Origin: Desulfobulbaceae bacterium
Lineage (GTDB): Bacteria > Desulfobacterota > Desulfobulbia > Desulfobulbales > Desulfobulbaceae
NCBI GenBank assembly: GCA_003508005.1
Contig: DNUE01000021.1
Location: 1 to 20,280, forward strand
Direction of reading: 5' to 3'
DNA: 20,280 nt
Shown: positions 14,663 to 20,280 of the stretch, piece by piece
Numbering within the stretch: the stretch's first letter is position 1
How the letters are laid out: the number at the start of each line of letters is the position of its first letter
Program-made: the position numbers and the translations under genes
The notes under the pieces: model-generated
What the model saw: only the letters and a program-made list of their open reading frames with translations
Database searches by the model: none
Told to the model about the DNA's origin: nothing

Positions 14663-16078
14663 ATGATCTCTATCCTGTTCATTGTGCTGTTCGTGCTTTT
14701 CGGGGTTGGAGCGTACCAGGCCCGGAAAAAGTTGCCGCCGGGCTTGTCCTGGGAAGGGGAGCAGTATCCCGCCTGTCACTGCGAATTCCTCCGTGATCTG
14801 ACCTGGGTCGATGCGCACGGGAAGAGCCATTCGGACCAGCAGATCATGGATGCGGTGTTCGGGATGATCCGGGGGGCGAGGAAACTGATCCTCATGGATA
14901 TGTTCCTGATCAATGATTTCGCCGGAGCGGTAACGGACGGAATGCGTCCCCTGGCCCTGGAGGTGACGACCGCGCTGCTTGCCCGGAAAGATGAGCTGCC
15001 CGGGCTGCGGATAGTTTTGATCACCGACCCGGTCAATACCGTCTACGGCGGACTTGCCAACCCCTACCTTGAACGGCTGCGCAGCGCCGGGGTCACGGTG
15101 GTCTGCACCGACCTCGACCGTCTGCGCGACAGCAACCTCCTCTATTCTCCGTTCTGGCGTGTTTTGCTAAGGCCGTTTGGCTGCGGTCAGGGAATCCTGC
15201 TGCCCAACCCCTTCGGAGCGGGCCGGGTTTCGCTGCGCAGCTATCTGCGGCTGCTCAACTTCAAGGCGAATCACCGCAAGTTGATTGTCACGGATCACGG
15301 CGAGAGGTATTCGGCCTTGGTGACCTCGGCCAATCCGCATGATGCGAGCAGCGCCCACGGCAACGTGGCGCTCAGGTTTTCCGGCCCGGCTGTGCGTGAG
15401 CTTGTGGCATGCGAGGAGAGCGTTCCGGGAGTGGCGCAGGATCTCCTGGCTGCCTGGCGAAACAATGAATCCGGGCGCTGCCCTGAATCGACGGTGACGA
15501 TCCAGGTGCTGACCGAAAGCAGGGTCAAGGAAGCAGTATTGAGGGAATTGCGCAACGCCGGAGAAGGGGACCGGGTGGACCTGGTCATGTTCTACCTTTC
15601 TGACCGGCGGATAATCAGGGCGCTGATCCAGGCAAGACAGCGTGGGGCAGGGATGCGAATCCTGCTTGATCCGAACAAGGACTCCTTTGGCCGGGTCAGG
15701 AACGGCATCCCCAACCGGCAGACCGCTGCAGCCTTAGTGATGGCAGGTGTGGAGGTCCGCTGGGGCAACACCCAGGGCGAGCAGCTCCACTCCAAGCTGC
15801 TGCTGCTTGAACGGGCCGACGGAACAGGGTTTCTGCTGCTGGGCTCGGCCAATTTCACCCGTCGCAACCTGGATGATTACAACCTGGAACTTGATGCGGC
15901 GGCCCGAGGGCCAAGCCAGGACAAGTTGTTTGTCGAGGCCGGCCGCTATGTTGATCAGTTGTGGAGCAATCATGGGCAGAAAATATGCAGCCTTGAGTAC
16001 AGTCGCTATGCCGACCACTCCCTGCCGCGCAGAATCCTCAGCCGCTGGCAGGAGGTATCCGGCATGTCCACTTTCTGA
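14663..16078 (+). CDS. Membrane-anchored phospholipase D-like protein
   Basis: A 471-residue PLD-superfamily member with one N-terminal transmembrane helix (ISILFIVLFVLFGVGAY). There are two catalytic repeats. The first is HRKLIVTD (H204, K206, D211) followed by TSANPHD. The second is HSKLLLLE (H376, K378, E383) followed by GSANFTRRNLDDYN. The Asp-to-Glu change in the second HKD is a known kind of variation and need not abolish activity. Relatives include cardiolipin synthases, but this protein has one helix rather than two and lacks a clear Cls N-terminus. It may therefore be another phosphatidyltransferase or hydrolase facing the periplasm. The start at 14663 is used because it opens the helix and has AAGGCGG just upstream; an in-frame TTG exists at 14588. 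It is divergent from the large membrane gene and monocistronic. Confidence 0.87.
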   Translation: MISILFIVLFVLFGVGAYQARKKLPPGLSWEGEQYPACHCEFLRDLTWVDAHGKSHSDQQIMDAVFGMIRGARKLILMDMFLINDFAGAVTDGMRPLALEVTTALLARKDELPGLRIVLITDPVNTVYGGLANPYLERLRSAGVTVVCTDLDRLRDSNLLYSPFWRVLLRPFGCGQGILLPNPFGAGRVSLRSYLRLLNFKANHRKLIVTDHGERYSALVTSANPHDASSAHGNVALRFSGPAVRELVACEESVPGVAQDLLAAWRNNESGRCPESTVTIQVLTESRVKEAVLRELRNAGEGDRVDLVMFYLSDRRIIRALIQARQRGAGMRILLDPNKDSFGRVRNGIPNRQTAAALVMAGVEVRWGNTQGEQLHSKLLLLERADGTGFLLLGSANFTRRNLDDYNLELDAAARGPSQDKLFVEAGRYVDQLWSNHGQKICSLEYSRYADHSLPRRILSRWQEVSGMSTF

Positions 16079-16099
16079 TGAGAAGATCCTTTTTGTAGC

Positions 16100-16132
16100 A
16101 AAAAAAACAGTAAGATAGTTATCTGTCTATCT
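16100..16132 (-). terminator. Candidate terminator after the prolyl isomerase gene
   Basis: On the minus strand AGATAG pairs with CTATCT (16113-16132) over an eight-base loop, then eight T follow (16107-16100) after a five-base gap. The stem is short and A/T-rich, so it is modest evidence. It lies in the 147-base convergent gap between the PLD-like and isomerase genes, where termination is expected. Confidence 0.4.
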
Positions 16133-16225
16133 CGTCGGAAGAGAAGTGCCGGGCACCATGCGCAATGCAAGCCTGTCATGTATCCTGGTCATCGGGATTC
16201 TGACAAAGCCAGGGAGCATGTGTTC

Positions 16226-17272
16226 TCAGAAATTGATCAGCTCCACATCAAAGACCAGCCAGGCATTGGGTTCGATGACCCTGGGCACTCCGCGGGCGCC
16301 GTAGGCCAGTTCCGGCGGGATAATGAGCACTCTTTTCTCCCCCTTTTTCATGGTGAGCAGTGCCTCATCCCAGCCGGGGATTACCTGGCCGACACCTACC
16401 TTGAAGCTGATTGGCTCTCCACGGTCATAGGAGCTGTCGAACTTTCTGCCGCTATCCAGCAGGCGGCCGGTGTAGTGGGCGGAGATGGTGGCCCCTTTTT
16501 TCGGCGTTTCGCCGGCACCCTCCTCCTTGACCAGGTAGCGCAGGCCGGTGGGCGTGGCGACAGCTCCCGGCCATTTTTCCTTGATCATGCTGTCGATCAG
16601 TTTCCGTTGTTTTGCCTTGGCATCTTCCTGCTTGTCGGATATCGCGGCCCTCGCCTGGTCAAAGGCGTCCTGGTCGGCCTTGAACTGCTGGGCCTCCTTG
16701 CCTACCCTGAGGATTTCAACACTTTTGATCGTATCGTTCTGGACAATGGCATTGACCACGTCCTGGCCCTTGACCACCTTGCCGAAGACGGTGTGCCTGC
16801 CGTCGAGATGGGGGGTGGCCAGGTGGGTGATGAAAAACTGGCTGCCGTTCGTGTTGGGGCCGGCATTGGCCATGGACAGCACGCCGGGGCCGTCGTGCTT
16901 GAGAGCCGGCACGATTTCATCGGGAAAATTGTAGCCGGGGCCGCCGGTGCCGTTGCCCAGCGGGTCCCCTCCCTGGATCATGAATTCCTTGATTACCCGG
17001 TGAAATTTCAGGCCGTCATAGAATCGGGCGCCGGTGGGCTTTGCCGCGCCACCAAGGTTCAAGGTGCCTTCGGCGAGACCGACAAAGTTGATGACCGTCA
17101 GCGGCGTTTTCTGATAATGAAGATTGAGGAGGACTTCTCCCTTATCCGTGGTCATCTTGGCATAGAGGCCGTCCGGCAATTGCTTTTCTTTTTCCTGGGC
17201 CATAAGTTTTTCTCCGTAAGGCAAGCACCATGTGAGTAGGGTCAGGACGAAAATGAGAGCATTTTTTCGCAT
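16226..17272 (-). CDS. Cyclophilin-FKBP fusion peptidyl-prolyl isomerase
   Basis: A 348-residue protein carrying two unrelated prolyl isomerase domains. A cyclophilin domain covers about 35-180 (FHRVIKEFMIQGGDP, GSQFFITHLATPHLDGRHTVFG). A charged, helical linker rich in Lys, Asp and Gln covers about 180-235. A C-terminal FKBP domain covers about 238-348 (ISAHYTG, FDSSYDRG, VIPGWDEAL, IPPELAYGARG). Catalytic Arg, Phe and Gln of cyclophilin and the aromatic FKBP pocket are present. The start at 17272 gives a signal peptide (MRKNALIFVLTLLTWCLP...LMA), so the mature protein would be periplasmic. A second ATG at 17203 has a better GGAGA ribosome site and would give a cytosolic form. Such CFBP fusions are known in some bacteria. 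It is monocistronic, with its own promoter at 17428-17455. Confidence 0.93.
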   Translation of the reverse strand: MRKNALIFVLTLLTWCLPYGEKLMAQEKEKQLPDGLYAKMTTDKGEVLLNLHYQKTPLTVINFVGLAEGTLNLGGAAKPTGARFYDGLKFHRVIKEFMIQGGDPLGNGTGGPGYNFPDEIVPALKHDGPGVLSMANAGPNTNGSQFFITHLATPHLDGRHTVFGKVVKGQDVVNAIVQNDTIKSVEILRVGKEAQQFKADQDAFDQARAAISDKQEDAKAKQRKLIDSMIKEKWPGAVATPTGLRYLVKEEGAGETPKKGATISAHYTGRLLDSGRKFDSSYDRGEPISFKVGVGQVIPGWDEALLTMKKGEKRVLIIPPELAYGARGVPRVIEPNAWLVFDVELINF

Positions 17273-17368
17273 GGAATCTCGAGACGCTGAATTTCGCTGG
17301 TTTCGGCTGAAATGAAAACTGATGCCGCTCAGCTGTACCATTTCGAGCCGTCGTAAAGTATTCTCCTT

Positions 17369-17410
17369 TGAATGACCGCAAGGACCGCAAGGTCGCTGGC
17401 AGGTCATTCA
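17369..17410. promoter_or_regulatory. Nine-base inverted repeat with tandem nonamers in the isomerase leader
   Basis: TGAATGACC (17369-17377) pairs with GGTCATTCA (17402-17410). Between the arms lie two copies of GACCGCAAG, and GACC-GCAA-GGTC can form a small GNRA-type tetraloop on the plus strand. It sits just downstream of the predicted minus-strand start near 17421. It could be an operator or an mRNA structure. Confidence 0.4.
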
Positions 17411-17427
17411 GGGAAAAACGGTAGCGA

Positions 17428-17455
17428 AGCATACAAATATCGACGACCTTGTCAA
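17428..17455 (-). promoter_or_regulatory. Sigma70 promoter of the cyclophilin-FKBP gene
   Basis: On the minus strand TTGACA (17450-17455), a perfect -35 box, is followed after 16 bases by TATGCT (17428-17433). The predicted start near 17421 gives a leader of about 149 bases to the ATG at 17272. Confidence 0.55.
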
Positions 17456-17501
17456 GAAAAACTCGTTTGCGCAGTTCTCAGCGTACGGCACGCCTTCCCT
17501 G

Positions 17502-17530
17502 TTGACTCATTCTGCTATTCCGGTTTAAAT
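17502..17530 (+). promoter_or_regulatory. Sigma70 promoter of the waaA-carAB run
   Basis: TTGACT (17502-17507) and TTAAAT (17525-17530) have a 17-base spacer. The predicted start near 17537 lies just before the inverted-repeat element, so that element would be transcribed as part of a leader of about 200 bases. Confidence 0.5.
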
Positions 17531-17550
17531 AAAAAATTTGTGTGCAAGAA

Positions 17551-17706
17551 ATTGATGGCTCGCGAAGCGCCGTCAAAGGGGGTGGCTCGGCAAAGAGCAC
17601 CAAATGCAATGCGCGCAAGCTTGAGGAATGAGGCGCACTCACGGTATGTCTCAAGAGAAAAGAATGCAGCGCAAAACAGCTGGGGATCTTTTGCAAAGCC
17701 ATCAAT
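17551..17706. repeat. 156-bp inverted-repeat element (MITE/REP-like) in the waaA leader
   Basis: ATTGATGGCT at 17551-17560 is exactly inverted as AGCCATCAAT at 17697-17706. The ends stay similar further in (CGCGAAG against TTGCAAAAG). Inside, CTTGAG (17620-17625) and CTCAAG (17650-17655) flank a smaller imperfect stem around GGCGCACTCACGGTATGTC. No reading frame in it looks coding and no flanking target duplication is clear. Ends of the form TTGATGGCTTTGCAAAAG recall non-coding repeats I associate with Desulfobacterota genomes (memory, not checked). It is probably a dispersed non-autonomous or structural-RNA repeat. Confidence 0.5.
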
Positions 17707-17736
17707 ATTTCCAGGCGAGGCAAACAGGGGTCTTCG

Positions 17737-19050
17737 TTGCTCTACTGGCTGTATCAAGCTGTCGGATCCGCTGTATTATTTTTGTCTTATCCCTTGATCC
17801 TTCTTCTTGTCAGGCTTAGGCCGGGAGACGGCCTCGGATTGGGCCAGCGGCTGGCCAGGACCCTTCCGGCCTGCCGAAAAAAAAATGATGGGACGCCGAG
17901 GGTTTGGATTCATGCCGCGTCGGTCGGTGAGGTTGCCGCCGCGGGGGTCCTGATCAGGGAGCTGACGGCCGGCGGCAGGCAGTTGGACCTTGTCCTGACC
18001 ACGATGACTGCCCAGGGGCTGACCGTGGCCCGGCAACAGCTGCCCCGTGCTATATGCAGTTTCCTGGCACCTCTTGACCTTGCCTGGATCGTGCGCCGGG
18101 TTCTTGCCCACGTGCGGCCTGATATCTATATCTGCCTGGAAACGGAATTGTGGCCGGCAATGCTGCGGGAACTGCGAAAAGCAGGCACGTGCATGGTCCT
18201 GCTCAATGGTCGGATGACCGCCAAGTCGTTTCGGCGCTACCGACTGGCGCGGGGGCTTATGGGCCCGCTTCTTCAGGGGTTTGCCGGTGTCGCGGTCATC
18301 CGGGAGGAAGACGGAACGCGTATTGCGGGGCTTGGCGTCGCTCCCAAGCGTATCCAGGTGACCGGAAATATCAAATTTGATTTTCCTCCGGAAGATATCC
18401 CGGCGACCAGCTTGCACTACCGAAAACGGCTTGATGTTGATCGTGAGGCCGTTTTTCTTTGCGGCTCCACCAGGGATGGTGAGGAACTGCTCCTGACCGA
18501 AGCATACAAAACGCTTGCTGCCCAAGCCGGCGGAGAACTGGTCTGGGTGATTGCACCGCGACATCTGCGCAGGCTGGACGAGGTTCATGGAATCTTGACA
18601 GGGCTTGGCCTGGGATTCGACCTCTACTCTGAATTGGCGCACAGGCGACGGCGCCAGAAAATTGTTCTGGTGGACTGTCTTGGCGAACTGGCCCGTCTTT
18701 ACAGCGCCGGCGATTACAATTTCGTCGGCGGCAGCCTGGTGGCCCGGGGCGGACATAATATCATGGAGGCGGCCCGCTGGGGCCGCCCGGTTTATTATGG
18801 ACCGCATATTGACGATTTCAGGGATGCTGCACATATTCTTGAGGAAGCGGGCGGCGGTTTCCGGGTGGCTGATGCCGGGCAACTGGCCAAACAGATTATT
18901 CAACATATGACGGATACGGCCGCCTACCGGCAGGCCTGCGCCGGCGCGGCAGCTGCGATTGCAAGCCAGAAGGGAGCGGCCGGCCTGCAGGCAACAATGA
19001 TAATACGGCAGCTGACAGGCAGCCGGGGACAAGCACAGGACATATACTAA
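17737..19050 (+). CDS. waaA: 3-deoxy-D-manno-octulosonic acid (Kdo) transferase
   Basis: WaaA (KdtA) transfers Kdo from CMP-Kdo to the lipid IVA precursor on the cytosolic face of the inner membrane, the first step of LPS core assembly. At 437 residues it has family length. One N-terminal membrane anchor (VLFLSYPLILLLV) is followed by the GT30 donor/acceptor motifs: HAASVGE with catalytic E65, ETELWP, NGRMTAKSFRRY, TGNIKFD, GSTRDGEE and the C-terminal GGSLVARGGHNIMEAA. The start is TTG, with AGGGG about eight bases upstream; MLYWLYQ matches the usual WaaA opening. The gene follows the inverted-repeat element and ends four bases before carA, so it is cotranscribed with the carbamoyl phosphate synthetase genes. 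Confidence 0.95.
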   Translation: MLYWLYQAVGSAVLFLSYPLILLLVRLRPGDGLGLGQRLARTLPACRKKNDGTPRVWIHAASVGEVAAAGVLIRELTAGGRQLDLVLTTMTAQGLTVARQQLPRAICSFLAPLDLAWIVRRVLAHVRPDIYICLETELWPAMLRELRKAGTCMVLLNGRMTAKSFRRYRLARGLMGPLLQGFAGVAVIREEDGTRIAGLGVAPKRIQVTGNIKFDFPPEDIPATSLHYRKRLDVDREAVFLCGSTRDGEELLLTEAYKTLAAQAGGELVWVIAPRHLRRLDEVHGILTGLGLGFDLYSELAHRRRRQKIVLVDCLGELARLYSAGDYNFVGGSLVARGGHNIMEAARWGRPVYYGPHIDDFRDAAHILEEAGGGFRVADAGQLAKQIIQHMTDTAAYRQACAGAAAAIASQKGAAGLQATMIIRQLTGSRGQAQDIY

Positions 19051-19054
19051 TTTT

Positions 19055-20179
19055 ATGAAAGCAGTAATCGGGCTTGAAGACGGGACCGTTCTCGGAGGAC
19101 AATCGTTCACCGGGCCGGGGGAAGCCGTGGGTGAGATTGTTTTCAACACCAGCATGAGCGGCTACCAGGAGGTGCTTACCGATCCTTCCTATGCAGGACA
19201 GCTGGTGACCATGACCTATCCCCTGATCGGCAATTACGGCGTCAATGAGGAGGACATGGAGTCGGTTACGGTGTACCCCAGGGCCTTCCTTATGCGCGAA
19301 TACCAGGATATGCCCAGCAACTATCGCGCTACGGGCACCCTGGCCGAGTTGCTGAAAAAATACGCCATCCTCGGCATCAGCGGGATAGATACTCGGCGGC
19401 TGACCCGGGTTATCCGCACCGGCGGCGCGATGAAGGCGGTTATTTCCACGGAGGATTTGGACGGCGATTCTCTGGTGAGGCGGGCTCGGGAGTGGCCGGG
19501 TCTGGGCGGCCGCGACATGGTGCAGGAGGTGACAGCGGCGCAGCCCTACCGCTGGACCGAGCAGGGACCGGTTCCGGGTTGCGGCTGGAACGCGGCAGAT
19601 GGCGGCCGCCTGAAGGTGGTGGCCTATGATTTCGGCATCAAGTACAACCAGTTGAGGTGCATGTACCGCCGGGGCTGCTCGCTTCAGGTTGTTCCGGCCA
19701 CCACCTCGGCGGCGGAGGTCCTGGCCATGGGGCCGGACGGCGTCTTCCTTTCCAACGGGCCGGGCGATCCGGCCGGGGTGGCCGGGGTGGTCGAGAACGT
19801 CCGGGCCCTGCTCGGCAAGAAGCCGATATTCGGCATCTGCCTGGGCCACCAGATGCTCGGCCTGGCCTACGGCGGAACCACCTACAAGCTCAAATTCGGC
19901 CACCGCGGAGGCAACCAGCCGGTCAAGGACCTGACCACCGGCAAGGTGGAGATCACTTCCCAGAATCACGGCTACTGTGTCGATCCCGCCACCCTGCCCG
20001 AGGAGGTGGAGGTGACCCATATCAACCTCAATGACGGCAGTCTGGAAGGAATGCGGCACCGGAGCTATCCAGCGTTTTCCGTGCAGTATCACCCGGAGCA
20101 CGCTCCAGGCCCGCATGACGCCGAGTATCTGTTCGACCGCTTCGTCGACCTGATGCGCCAAGACAACAAAACGAGTTAA
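19055..20179 (+). CDS. carA: Carbamoyl-phosphate synthase small (glutaminase) subunit
   Basis: CarA hydrolyses glutamine and channels ammonia to CarB for carbamoyl phosphate, the precursor of pyrimidines and arginine. At 374 residues it has normal length. The N-terminal domain has FNTSMSGYQEVLTDPSY and ISGIDTRRLTR. The class I glutamine amidotransferase domain (about 185-370) has the nucleophile C262 in FGICLGHQ, then H346 and E348 in QYHPEHAPGPHD, with SNGPGDP and SQNHGY, so the triad is intact. The residue after HPE is His where Ala or Ser is common. The start lies four bases after the waaA stop with no close Shine-Dalgarno (AGGA lies about 15 bases upstream), so translation may be coupled to waaA. 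carB follows after 33 bases. Confidence 0.97.
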   Translation: MKAVIGLEDGTVLGGQSFTGPGEAVGEIVFNTSMSGYQEVLTDPSYAGQLVTMTYPLIGNYGVNEEDMESVTVYPRAFLMREYQDMPSNYRATGTLAELLKKYAILGISGIDTRRLTRVIRTGGAMKAVISTEDLDGDSLVRRAREWPGLGGRDMVQEVTAAQPYRWTEQGPVPGCGWNAADGGRLKVVAYDFGIKYNQLRCMYRRGCSLQVVPATTSAAEVLAMGPDGVFLSNGPGDPAGVAGVVENVRALLGKKPIFGICLGHQMLGLAYGGTTYKLKFGHRGGNQPVKDLTTGKVEITSQNHGYCVDPATLPEEVEVTHINLNDGSLEGMRHRSYPAFSVQYHPEHAPGPHDAEYLFDRFVDLMRQDNKTS

Positions 20180-20212
20180 TATTTTCACTTCTTTCTGCCC
20201 AGGTTTTTTTCT

Positions 20213-20280
20213 ATGCCCAAGCGAACAGATATCCGGAAGATCCTCATCATCGGTTCCGGCCCGATCATCATCAGCCAGGC
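20213..20280 (+). CDS. carB: Carbamoyl-phosphate synthase large subunit, 5' fragment (cut by window edge)
   Basis: Only the first 22 codons are in the window. They read MPKRTDIRKILIIGSGPIIISQ, the standard CarB N-terminus with the IGSGPI(V/I)I phosphate-binding strand of the first ATP-grasp half. AGG lies about ten bases before the ATG. Its place 33 bases after carA is the usual carAB order. The gene is not broken; it continues past base 20280. Confidence 0.93.
   Translation, partial: MPKRTDIRKILIIGSGPIIISQ

Overview
The window looks like chromosomal DNA of a GC-rich Gram-negative anaerobe, most likely a Desulfobacterota (former deltaproteobacterial) lineage. The Gram-negative call rests on a Kdo transferase (waaA), Sec signal peptides and many inner-membrane proteins. 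The Desulfobacterota call is an inference from an AhbD/NirJ-type heme radical SAM protein, several Fe-S/radical SAM enzymes, a DmeF-type metal exporter and the flavour of the intergenic repeats. No rRNA, tRNA, CRISPR array, IS transposase or phage gene is visible. The region reads as mostly housekeeping, with a few poorly characterised membrane and radical SAM genes. Layout: (1) 1-158, intergenic, with a perfect 12-bp hairpin and a degenerate hexamer repeat; (2) a minus-strand universal stress protein (159-638), divergent from (3) a tight four-gene plus-strand operon (826-4384): AhbD-like radical SAM/SPASM protein, hemE, an HD-domain hydrolase and an RNase Z-like metallo-beta-lactamase, behind a good sigma70 promoter with an inverted repeat across its -10 box; (4) minus-strand dmeF (4442-5410); (5) a 381-bp gap with a possible 38-codon small gene, then a beta-CASP RNA-processing nuclease (5792-7183); (6) a minus-strand B12-binding radical SAM protein of the DUF4070/HpnP-like type (7198-8700). 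(7) A minus-strand membrane operon follows (8944-14452): a 1373-residue protein of unknown function that appears to be an internal duplication, a MarC-family protein and a small polytopic membrane protein with a CREST/ceramidase-like His pattern. (8) A plus-strand phospholipase D-like enzyme (14663-16078) converges on (9) a minus-strand cyclophilin-FKBP fusion prolyl isomerase (16226-17272). (10) A 464-bp regulatory gap holds divergent promoters, a hairpin and a 156-bp inverted-repeat element, and leads into (11) a plus-strand waaA-carA-carB run, with carB cut by the window edge. How the genes work together: the first operon points to tetrapyrrole metabolism, because HemE makes coproporphyrinogen III and the AhbD-like enzyme resembles the last enzyme of the siroheme-dependent heme route. 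The roles of its HD and MBL partners are not obvious. The 8944-14452 operon looks like an envelope module of unknown purpose. waaA-carAB joins LPS core synthesis to carbamoyl phosphate supply in one transcription unit, probably by housekeeping proximity rather than function. I did not find a clearly new defence or mobile system. The best candidates for undescribed biology are the duplicated 1373-residue protein with its operon partners, the heme radical SAM/HemE/HD/MBL cluster, and the inverted-repeat element in the waaA leader.
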